A stretch of DNA of 64,000 nt, from assembly GCF_047303175.1 (NCBI RefSeq), contig NZ_CP138945.1; one strand, written 5' to 3'. Below the pieces are notes generated by a model. The model did not search any database, was not told where the DNA came from, and worked only from the letters and a program-made list of their open reading frames with translations. Position numbers and translations under genes: made by a program. This DNA comes from Prochlorococcus_E sp000760215 (lineage in GTDB: Bacteria > Cyanobacteriota > Cyanobacteriia > PCC-6307 > Cyanobiaceae). The number at the start of each line of letters is the position of its first letter. Position 1 is the first letter of the stretch. Below are positions 15,892 through 23,022 of this stretch, piece after piece.

Positions 15892-16404
15892 TTAATTATT
15901 GATCTCATTTTTTCTAATTGACCTCATATGAAAAATTATTCTCAGAGGGAGTATTAACCTCCAAAATACTAAATATGAATAAGTAAATATGATTTCATAG
16001 AGGGGTTTTGTTTTGAGGAGTTCAACAAAGACGTCTTCTCCTCCTATTGAATCTATAGTATCCCAACTGAGGGGAAGTATGATTAAAGATAATATCAACC
16101 AAGAAAAGATAAATAATCTTAAAGTTGTTAGTAATTTGATTGGAAAATATCTTCCAAGGAAATCATTACCATACCTACCTCCATTAAATCTATATGATGC
16201 AAAAACCTCTAAAAGATCAGCGATTAATACTGCTGGGTATGTTATCCATTTCGATATAGGGGGAGTGTAGTTACCTCCAGAGGCCCAAATTGATGCAATC
16301 CAAAATAAAAAGAGAAAATAAACTAGATATTTGAATATCTCATCCTGCGAGAGAGGACCCTTCGCCAAGGTTCTCTTTAGTTTCTCTATCTTCCAGAAGT
16401 ACAT
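15892..16404 (-). CDS. Hypothetical multi-pass membrane protein
   Basis: The 170-residue product has four hydrophobic segments at about 25-42, 52-68, 90-112 and 135-158, with a basic C-terminal tail. No family is recognised. A weak GAATC motif lies 27 nt before the start, closer than in neighbouring genes. Its place beside the secreted protease may be functional. Confidence 0.6.
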   Translation of the reverse strand: MYFWKIEKLKRTLAKGPLSQDEIFKYLVYFLFLFWIASIWASGGNYTPPISKWITYPAVLIADLLEVFASYRFNGGRYGNDFLGRYFPIKLLTTLRLFIFSWLILSLIILPLSWDTIDSIGGEDVFVELLKTKPLYEIIFTYSYLVFWRLILPLRIIFHMRSIRKNEINN

Positions 16405-16487
16405 TCTCTAATATTGATTTGATATTTGTTGATTCTATTGTAATCCCTTCTTAAGGCAGCTATAGAGAGAATCATAATAATTGGAAT

Positions 16488-18062
16488 TTATTTGCAACTT
16501 CTTCTCATTAAGTTCTTGGCTTGGGAGAACCCTAATCGGTAAGCATTGCGAAAATCAGAACATGCACCAGACTCGTCTTTAATCAACTCTTTTGCCATGG
16601 CTCGATTGACATAAGTTCTTATGTTATTTGGATCTAATTTTATTGCTTTTGTGTAATCACTAATAGCTCCTGCATAGTCTTTCATCTCCTCTTTTGCAAG
16701 TCCTCGTCTCACATAATTGTCTTTGTTATATGGATCTAATTTTATTGCTTTTGTGAAATCACTAATAGTTCCTTCATAGTCTCCTGATTTCATTTTTGCA
16801 ATAGCTCGATTGAGATAAGAGCCGGTTATGCTTTTGTTATCTGCAGGCTTTATTCCTATTGCTTTTGTAAAATCATTAATAGCTCCTTCATAGTCTTCCA
16901 ATTCTGCTTTTGCTATGCCGCGAAGGTTATAAGCCTTGGATTTGACCATTTCTTCCGTAGACTTTAGCTTTATTACTTTTGTGAAATCATTAATAGCTCC
17001 TTCAAAATCTTCTAAAAATATTTTTGCTCTTCCTCGACTCGTATGAATTCTGGCTAGGGTCCTTCTATAAAGTTTAGTTTTTGATTTGGATTTAAAGTCA
17101 ACCGGCCATAATTCCACTGCTTTTGTGAAATCATTAATAGCTCCTTGATAGTCTTCTAATCCTGCTTTTGCATAACCTCGATAGGAATATCCTAAAGCAC
17201 TTTCTTTTAGAGCTAATGCGATATTTGCAAGGTTAATAACCTCTCTATTTTTACCTGGAATTCTAGCAATCTCTTTAATTCTGTTTATATGGTCTTTAGA
17301 TTTTTTGTGAGCTTTTTCATTGTTATCATTACTTTCACTTTCACTTTTGCTTTTACGATTATCAATAGCTTCATTGCTTTGATAGTTGTTTTGATTGCTT
17401 TTTGACTCATACTTATCAACAAAACGTTTAGCGGTTTGGCTTGAAATCGCAAAGTTCAATCCGACATCTTTTGTAATTCCTAAAGTATTAATTCCAACTA
17501 CACAGCCAGATGTATTTATTAATGGCCCACCTGAACTCCCTGGATTAATAGCAGTATCAGTTTGAACAATTGTCCCTGCATTTCTAAGACTACTAATAAT
17601 CCCTTTAGTCAAAGAGAATCCTAAGCCTCGAGGTGCACCTATCGCTATAACTTCTCTTCCTACCTCTGCTTGCTCTTTCTTCAATGGAAGTACTCGTCCT
17701 TCTAGCCCTGAAACTTCTAACAAAGCTAAATCAGTCAAAGTTGTCTTAGCACCACCATCCAGAACAATTTGTGCTTTATCCTGATTACCATCAGCCCATT
17801 CAACTGTAATTGTTTTGGCTGCTTTGATTACATGGCTATTAGTAAGGATGAGCGTTTTGTTTTTTATATGACGCACGACAAAACCGCTACCAGATGTTTT
17901 ATCAGTAAATATCATCACTATGCCAGGTTTAGATCTTGCCGTTAATACCTTTGTTGAATATTCTTTTTTGCTGCAATCAGGTGAGAAGCTCCACCATGCA
18001 GCATTAAAAAAAGGAACAGAAAAACTAAGTGAAACTATTAGGGGGATTAGTATACGTTTCAT
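16488..18062 (-). CDS. Exported trypsin-like serine protease with C-terminal TPR repeats
   Basis: The 524-residue product has a signal peptide (residues 1-22), a trypsin/HtrA-like domain at about 40-215 with the triad His77 (LTNSHV), Asp111 (LTDLALLEV) and Ser177 (NPGSSGGPL), a charged linker, and about six TPR units at 285-510 (each with Gly-Ala-Ile-x-Asp-(F/Y)-x-Lys-Ala-I). There is no PDZ domain, unlike HtrA/Deg. The protease probably acts in the periplasm on proteins selected by the TPR array. It follows the 148-residue gene by 11 bp. Trypsin-TPR fusions occur in bacterial conflict systems, but a housekeeping role cannot be excluded. Confidence 0.88.
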   Translation of the reverse strand: MKRILIPLIVSLSFSVPFFNAAWWSFSPDCSKKEYSTKVLTARSKPGIVMIFTDKTSGSGFVVRHIKNKTLILTNSHVIKAAKTITVEWADGNQDKAQIVLDGGAKTTLTDLALLEVSGLEGRVLPLKKEQAEVGREVIAIGAPRGLGFSLTKGIISSLRNAGTIVQTDTAINPGSSGGPLINTSGCVVGINTLGITKDVGLNFAISSQTAKRFVDKYESKSNQNNYQSNEAIDNRKSKSESESNDNNEKAHKKSKDHINRIKEIARIPGKNREVINLANIALALKESALGYSYRGYAKAGLEDYQGAINDFTKAVELWPVDFKSKSKTKLYRRTLARIHTSRGRAKIFLEDFEGAINDFTKVIKLKSTEEMVKSKAYNLRGIAKAELEDYEGAINDFTKAIGIKPADNKSITGSYLNRAIAKMKSGDYEGTISDFTKAIKLDPYNKDNYVRRGLAKEEMKDYAGAISDYTKAIKLDPNNIRTYVNRAMAKELIKDESGACSDFRNAYRLGFSQAKNLMRRSCK

Positions 18063-18073
18063 GTACTCTTCCT

Positions 18074-18520
18074 TTAATCCATTAAATCTAGTTTTGTCAT
18101 ATCTACATATCTAGAAAAACCATTAGCTGTTTTCCTAACATTAGGGTGATTAGTTATCACTCTTGAAGACGCATTTCCAAAAATCGCAAAAGCACCGACC
18201 ATTTTATCCCAACCTTCATAAGTAATCGCTTTCTTTGATTCTTCCTTGCACTTTACTGTAAGTAAATTTGTATAAATACTCCCCACTTCTTTATCTAATT
18301 TGAGTTTTTCTTCTTCAGACATATTTATTAAATCTTTTAATTCTGGATGCTCTGATTGTAAACGCAAAGTCCATTTGTTTAATGTCTGCTTGTCTTTAAT
18401 GCTTGAAGAATTAATCATGCAACTTGCTAGTTTTTGAGTAAATTGATTTGCAAGAGCTGTCTCCCCATTTGCAAGAAGTAGGGAGGGGAGAGTCAGCAAT
18501 GGAATTAGAAATTTTTTCAT
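18074..18520 (-). CDS. Secreted hypothetical protein in operon with the trypsin-TPR protease
   Basis: The 148-residue product has a signal peptide (MKKFLIPLLTLPSLLLANGE) and a helical mature domain with Cys in QKLASCMIN and TVKCKEE. It sits 11 bp upstream of the protease gene, behind a copy of the element promoter motif, so it is a likely partner or substrate. Family unknown. Confidence 0.65.
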   Translation of the reverse strand: MKKFLIPLLTLPSLLLANGETALANQFTQKLASCMINSSSIKDKQTLNKWTLRLQSEHPELKDLINMSEEEKLKLDKEVGSIYTNLLTVKCKEESKKAITYEGWDKMVGAFAIFGNASSRVITNHPNVRKTANGFSRYVDMTKLDLMD

Positions 18521-18566
18521 TTGGAAGTTATTTAATTCATTCCCTATTAGTTCTGAGTAATTTGTC

Positions 18567-18577
18567 GTGATTCCAGT
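18567..18577 (-). promoter_or_regulatory. Element promoter motif (for the 18520 operon)
   Basis: Minus strand ACTGGAATCACGAC ends 46 nt before the start codon at 18520 and is followed by CTCAGAACTAATAGG. Confidence 0.65.
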
Positions 18578-18827
18578 TTTTGTAATCCTTGGTTCATACT
18601 TAAAGTTATGAAGTTGGACAGATTAGATTGATCGCAACTCTTGTTACGCCCCCCCTGCTAGGAACTTTTTTGGGAAGAAAAGTAGAGAGAGTAGTAGCAA
18701 TAGATTTCAGCAAAATCCAACAACTTTTTGAGTTCCCGCGTCAAATCACTCGCTCATATCTCACTCCAATAAACGCTTTCAAGCAAGGAGATTTAAACAA
18801 TTGAGTTAAAATAATTTAAATCTAATA

Positions 18828-18915
18828 GGAATACTCCTGAGTAGTCATAGTGACCCACAATGGTTCTATCACAGAGGTCTTTATAGAAAAGACTTAGCCA
18901 GCAGTATTCAGGATG
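18828..18915 (+). repeat. About 90-bp dispersed repeat, copy 2, in a 469-bp intergenic region
   Basis: Diverged copy of 15713-15803, ending ATTCAGGAT. No gene is seen in the rest of 18521-18989. Both copies lie upstream of minus-strand genes, so a shared regulatory or RNA role is possible. Confidence 0.65.
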
Positions 18916-18989
18916 ATTTAGATTTTGAAATCAGGTTCTCTGGATATTCAGTTAATATGTTTTGACCTTCAATATTGAAGTTATTTAAT

Positions 18990-19706
18990 TTAATTATATG
19001 AATTATTACGTATAGATTCTATAGATAATTGAACAAGAGGTTGGCGATCAGAGATTGTAGGTAATTTTTTAATTATTGTGCACTTTGCATTAACTCTGTG
19101 TTGAAAAATGCTGTCATAATTCATGCTAGGAGTTTCTTCGTAACTCTTTAATGTAAGCGCTTTTAAATCTATCTCTATGGTTTCTTTTGTAGATATAATA
19201 TTGTATCCGTTTATTGGTTTTCCTGTGTGATGCTTGGTAATAATAAGAGTCTTATTTAAAGGATTTAAGATATTTCTTTTGAATCTCGATTCATAGGTGT
19301 ATTTATCATTAACATGATGATCAACTCTATAAATATTACCTAATTTATTCGGCACATATACTTCTTTATTTATCATATAGGGTTTATATTTATTCCAACT
19401 ACTAGTTATTTCATTGTACAGATAAAGTTTCCCATAAGGGTAGTTACGGTCCTTATAGAATACTAGAGAGTCTTTTATATAGATTTGACCATTCTTAGAA
19501 TTTATAAGAAACTTTTTAGGTAAATATGGAAAAGTAATTGATGTTTTTTTCTTTGGGTTGTAAATCTCTTCAGTGCCTTTGCATGAAATAAATACTAGGT
19601 TTTTATTGGGACTTGGTGTAAAACCCATTAAAAATGGGGATATTAACAACAAGAAAGGAATTCTCTTTTTCCTGAGATTCATAAAAGAGCCTTTTGTTTT
19701 GAGCAT
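18990..19706 (-). CDS. Secreted or lipid-anchored hypothetical protein
   Basis: The 238-residue product has an internal signal peptide (MNLRKKRIPFLLLISPFLMG, from the Met at 19682). The mature part is beta-rich with many Lys/Asn/Tyr and Cys in FISCKGTEE and NAKCTII. The first ATG at 19706 fits the promoter spacing of the neighbours. Family unknown; the DNA is very A+T-rich. Confidence 0.6.
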   Translation of the reverse strand: MLKTKGSFMNLRKKRIPFLLLISPFLMGFTPSPNKNLVFISCKGTEEIYNPKKKTSITFPYLPKKFLINSKNGQIYIKDSLVFYKDRNYPYGKLYLYNEITSSWNKYKPYMINKEVYVPNKLGNIYRVDHHVNDKYTYESRFKRNILNPLNKTLIITKHHTGKPINGYNIISTKETIEIDLKALTLKSYEETPSMNYDSIFQHRVNAKCTIIKKLPTISDRQPLVQLSIESIRNNSYN

Positions 19707-19750
19707 TTGATTATTTAATGTCTACATTCATCTATTTCTGACTTTTCAGG

Positions 19751-19761
19751 AAGATTCCAAA
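19751..19761 (-). promoter_or_regulatory. Element promoter motif (for 18990-19706)
   Basis: Minus strand TTTGGAATCTTCC lies about 44 nt before the start at 19706, followed by AGTCAGAAATAGATG. Confidence 0.55.
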
Positions 19762-19780
19762 TAAACAACACCTTTTTATA

Positions 19781-20410
19781 TCAATATCTCTTGGCAACAT
19801 CCTCTTCTGAAAAAATGCCATTGGAATAGGCTTTGGGCAAAAGTAAATCATCAGCCAATTCATGAAGAATTTGTAGTCTGACACTATCAATAGAGCCATA
19901 AGACTTAGCCATTTCTATGGAAGCTCTAAGGATGGCTTCCTTACCATCATCACTTAGGTAAGGCGCAACTGATCTCGCTACTTCTTGAATTGAGTGATTG
20001 CTATGTTTAACCCGTTGAATTGTTTTCATGAGCATATCTTTTTCGATAGTTATATTTGTAGCTCGCTTAAAACAGATAACTATTCCACCAATATCCAAAT
20101 CTTCAATATTCTTATTAGCAATAGCTACATTCACAATTATGTCCAAAGTGGCCGATAAATATAATGTCCTCATTTCTTCTTCCTGTTTTTCTGGATCATG
20201 ATCTAGAATCGATTTCTTATATGTTGTTTGACACGAAGAGCATTCAACATATTCACCTAAATCTTCTGTTGGGAAAGTCCTAATAAAGTAAAGAGTGAAA
20301 TACTGCTTTGCATGCTTAAGTTCGTATTGCCTATAGCCACCACATTCCGGGCAATAGAATCTACCCCCTTCAGTTGTGTGTGCATGACTTCTACTGCCCC
20401 AAATAAGCAT
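19781..20410 (-). CDS. Zinc-ribbon protein with TerB-like helical domain
   Basis: The 209-residue product has an N-terminal zinc ribbon with CPECGG (about 20-25) and CSSC (about 57-60). The C-terminal 130 residues are helical with a TerB-like pattern (DIIVNVAIANKNIEDLDIGG, later ILHELADDLLL). Such proteins act in the cytoplasm in stress or phage-defence contexts. The TerB resemblance is by pattern only. Confidence 0.65.
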   Translation of the reverse strand: MLIWGSRSHAHTTEGGRFYCPECGGYRQYELKHAKQYFTLYFIRTFPTEDLGEYVECSSCQTTYKKSILDHDPEKQEEEMRTLYLSATLDIIVNVAIANKNIEDLDIGGIVICFKRATNITIEKDMLMKTIQRVKHSNHSIQEVARSVAPYLSDDGKEAILRASIEMAKSYGSIDSVRLQILHELADDLLLPKAYSNGIFSEEDVAKRY

Positions 20411-20462
20411 TGTTCTAAACCTGTTTTATATGGCACTTTCACCTAGTTCTGGAAATAATTAG

Positions 20463-20475
20463 TTGATTCCAAAAG
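20463..20475 (-). promoter_or_regulatory. Element promoter motif (for 19781-20410)
   Basis: Minus strand CTTTTGGAATCAACT lies about 52 nt before the start at 20410 and is followed by CCAGAACTAGGTG. Confidence 0.65.
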
Positions 20476-20513
20476 GCCTGAATAAAAAATATCTCCAACA
20501 ATTACTAAAAAAG

Positions 20514-20975
20514 CTAATAGCGAAAATGAGCTTTGACCTCCCCTCCAAAAGCAGCGCTGCCGCATTCTCTTTTCTTATTCTTTGCGCACTCCTTAGCAAT
20601 CTTATGTAAATTTTTATCTCTTCTTTCCCAACCAAGATATTGCTGTGTTCGTTCTTCATGCCTACAAGCTCTCAGATAAACTGATTCTGTCCATGTCTCC
20701 GTATAAAAACGGTTAAGATAAGGTACGTCTGGTTCAGATCCGTCTGGGTTTGTCCGATTAGGGAGCCATCTAGTACCTTCATATGAATAATCCACTTTAC
20801 CCCCCCTCCTTGACCATTTGCGGCATTCCGCGCTTGCTTCTATAAAAGAAGAACATCGGCCGAACAAACAACCAGCATGAGCATTAGTTGAGAAGGAGAA
20901 AGAACTGATTATTGCGATAAGTACATACCGAGAATAATCATGTTTAGTGAATTTAAGCAGTTGGATTAATTTCAT
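20514..20975 (-). CDS. Secreted Cys-rich protein, FRY family
   Basis: The 153-residue product carries a signal peptide ending in NAHA (about residue 34) and a Cys-rich mature part (CLFGRCSSFIEASAECRKWS, later CRHEERTQQYLGWERRD). It ends VKAHFRY like the protein at 14783-15112. Disulfide-bonded periplasmic or extracellular role likely; function unknown. Confidence 0.65.
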   Translation of the reverse strand: MKLIQLLKFTKHDYSRYVLIAIISSFSFSTNAHAGCLFGRCSSFIEASAECRKWSRRGGKVDYSYEGTRWLPNRTNPDGSEPDVPYLNRFYTETWTESVYLRACRHEERTQQYLGWERRDKNLHKIAKECAKNKKRECGSAAFGGEVKAHFRY

Positions 20976-21009
20976 AACTGAATTTATAAAGAATATATAA
21001 ATGCCTTAT

Positions 21010-21369
21010 CTACTCCAAATAAGGCATTAAAGCTTCCATATCACTAATCTCCGCTTTTTGATTGCAATCAGGACCTTTCAACCGACGAATCTCTTTGACA
21101 ACGTTCTTTCCATTTGATGACTTGAGCCATCCAGACAAGTGTGAGAGATTTTTTCTATCCAGAGCATTTCTAAGTGCTAAATTTTCATAGTGTTTACTCA
21201 CTATCCCTTTATCAATGGCACAGTCCAAAGAGACCTTGATACCTGCAGCACCAGCTCTTTCAACAATTCTATCTTCTTCATACTTCGTATAAGCTAAGGA
21301 AGATGTCCCTTGAAAAGAAAACAACCCTACTGAAAAAGCTGTCAGAAGAATCAGTCGCTGTAATTTCAT
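21010..21369 (-). CDS. Secreted hypothetical protein
   Basis: The 119-residue product has a signal peptide (MKLQRLILLTAFSVGLFSFQ, cleavage near SLA) and a helical mature part with two Cys (VSLDCAIDKG and GPDCNQK). It lies behind a copy of the element motif and divergent from the membrane gene at 21532. Confidence 0.65.
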   Translation of the reverse strand: MKLQRLILLTAFSVGLFSFQGTSSLAYTKYEEDRIVERAGAAGIKVSLDCAIDKGIVSKHYENLALRNALDRKNLSHLSGWLKSSNGKNVVKEIRRLKGPDCNQKAEISDMEALMPYLE

Positions 21370-21414
21370 ATCTATAAAATGGACTCACCTTCTTCTTGTT
21401 CCACTCCTGAAAGA

Positions 21415-21427
21415 ATGATTCCAAAAA
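21415..21427 (-). promoter_or_regulatory. Element promoter motif (for 21010-21369)
   Basis: Minus strand TTTTTGGAATCATTC lies 46 nt before the start at 21369, followed by GTGGAACAAGAAGAAGG. Confidence 0.7.
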
Positions 21428-21472
21428 CATCTGGTTAAAATAGGAATCCCCTTTTTATTCGATTAATTGACT

Positions 21473-21486
21473 CAAATAGAATCACT
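21473..21486 (+). promoter_or_regulatory. Element promoter motif (for 21532-21891)
   Basis: AAATAGAATCACTC ends 46 nt before the ATG at 21532. With the copy at 21415-21427 it forms a divergent pair in one intergenic space. Confidence 0.6.
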
Positions 21487-21531
21487 CTATAAATGCGAGA
21501 ACTACCAATACATACTGAATAAATTTCACTC

Positions 21532-21891
21532 ATGCACAAAATCAAAAAAGCCTGGTTACTTAGACAAAAAGACACAGGCTGGGGGTATGCATGTGGACAT
21601 GCATTGCCACCTATTATCAGTATTTTTATAGCAATCTTTTACGCAGTTACTAGAAAAACCATCACACCACTTCTATTAACCTTCTCGTTAAATCTTTTAT
21701 TAACACCACCTCGAATAATTCTCTTCTTAGCCGCCTCTGGATCCGATGACCCACAAGTTCAGCAAGGATTATCTGGAATTGCTGTACTACTGTTTTTAAT
21801 AAAATTTATAGCTACAGCAAATATTGCTAAGTTTGGTATTAGAAAAGCAAGATTATTTGCAAAACAAAAACTTGGAGAAGTAGTTGGATAA
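21532..21891 (+). CDS. Small membrane protein, paralog of 22620-22991
   Basis: The 119-residue product starts MHKIKKAWLLRQKDTGWGYA and has two hydrophobic hairpins at about 27-60 and 75-98, then a basic amphipathic end (KFGIRKARLFAKQKLGEVVG). The (K/R)xAWxxRQxDTGWG start, the YAxTR(K/R)TxTP motif and the KxAIxxARxxAKxKL end are shared with the protein at 22620-22991. Basic ends and helical hairpins would suit a membrane-active protein. Confidence 0.65.
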   Translation: MHKIKKAWLLRQKDTGWGYACGHALPPIISIFIAIFYAVTRKTITPLLLTFSLNLLLTPPRIILFLAASGSDDPQVQQGLSGIAVLLFLIKFIATANIAKFGIRKARLFAKQKLGEVVG

Positions 21892-22054
21892 TGAAAAGCC
21901 AGGGTTCTCATTAGAATGCCGATTACACGACCTGATTTTGTGATAACTCAAAAATATTGGTATTACACTAAAAACTCATTAGGTGTGTAATACATTTTGC
22001 GATAGTGTGATTAGATTGTGATAACCAATTACTAAAAAGTCGCGTCCCGTTTCC

Positions 22055-22068
22055 TTTTTGGAATCACC
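22055..22068 (+). promoter_or_regulatory. Element promoter motif (for 22114-22374)
   Basis: TTTTTGGAATCACC ends 46 nt before the ATG at 22114 and is followed by TCTAGAACTAGGAGAG. This is the best match to the consensus. Confidence 0.75.
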
Positions 22069-22113
22069 ATTCAAAATCTAGAACTAGGAGAGATTGTAAT
22101 TGCTTTCAAGGTA

Positions 22114-22374
22114 ATGAAAATCTCTAAATTTTTAGTTGCTGCTGCTATTTTATTTGGAGGTGTATCAGGTATTGCGTCTTCAGCTCGGTCAAGATTTGAG
22201 TGTAAAGACGAGGGTGTGTATGGGATTAGCTGTTATGGAACGATACATTGGCGCCGTGTTTTTATGGGCATTTACCCCGGATCTAGAGGCATTACGATTA
22301 ATGGATCAATTGATGGAGCCCCATTCAGCGTAACTTGTGCGAGCACAAGCATCAGGGGGGCAAAGTGTAATTAA
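22114..22374 (+). CDS. Small secreted Cys-containing protein
   Basis: The 86-residue precursor has a signal peptide (MKISKFLVAAAILFGGVSGI, cleavage after SSA). The mature 60 residues carry four Cys (FECKD, GISCYG, VTCAS, GAKCN) in a Gly-rich sheet pattern, probably with two disulfides. Family unknown. Confidence 0.65.
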   Translation: MKISKFLVAAAILFGGVSGIASSARSRFECKDEGVYGISCYGTIHWRRVFMGIYPGSRGITINGSIDGAPFSVTCASTSIRGAKCN

Positions 22375-22564
22375 TTTTCTTTTGATAAAAGAAATCTGAT
22401 AGCTCTGTGCCCCGATTGTGATAATTGTGTGATATATATCCTTTCTTTTTAGTCCTTAAAATAACTTGCTCTTCTGACCTCTAAAAAAAGGTTTGTATTA
22501 CACATCCAAAAGGTGCCGATTAAATTTCTTATACCAATATCTGTTAATAGCCAATTATTAGCAG

Positions 22565-22577
22565 ATTTAGAATCACC
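22565..22577 (+). promoter_or_regulatory. Element promoter motif (for the 22620 operon with TPR-CHAT)
   Basis: TTTAGAATCACCA ends about 44 nt before the ATG at 22620 and is followed by AGTCAGAACTAAAAG. Confidence 0.7.
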
Positions 22578-22619
22578 ATAGACAAGTCAGAACTAAAAGT
22601 ACGTAGTGAAGTCTTTTCC

Positions 22620-22991
22620 ATGCGTACTAATCACCAAACAGGTTTTGCCAATCAAAAAAAAACTGGTTTCATGCCAACCATAAAAAGCGCATGGCATAGA
22701 AGACAACTTGATACAGGTTGGGGGGTAGCCATCAAACATATTTTTCCACCTTATGCACTCTATTATGCAATCACACGTAGAACACGAACTCCTATTTTAT
22801 ATCTGTTAGGGCTATCATTTTTTCTAACTTTCTTTTCAGCTTTTTTACAAAGTCTCCTTGATTTAGACCTAAGTTTGTTTCGATTATTTGAAGTCCCTAT
22901 AACAATTATCTATATTCCATTTATAGCAAAACACGCCATTAAGCAAGCACGTCATTATGCTAAATACAAACTTAGGAGAATAGTTAATTAA
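22620..22991 (+). CDS. Small membrane protein upstream of the TPR-CHAT gene
   Basis: The 123-residue product is the paralog of 21532-21891 (MPTIKSAWHRRQLDTGWGVA at its core) with hydrophobic helices at about 45-80 and 92-107. Its stop lies 31 bp before the ATG of the TPR-CHAT gene, and only one promoter motif is seen ahead of both. A small membrane protein directly coupled to a caspase-like protein is a candidate target or effector of it; that is inference. Confidence 0.65.
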   Translation: MRTNHQTGFANQKKTGFMPTIKSAWHRRQLDTGWGVAIKHIFPPYALYYAITRRTRTPILYLLGLSFFLTFFSAFLQSLLDLDLSLFRLFEVPITIIYIPFIAKHAIKQARHYAKYKLRRIVN

Positions 22992-23022
22992 AGAACAAAC
23001 AGCACTAGCTTTAGCCTTACTA

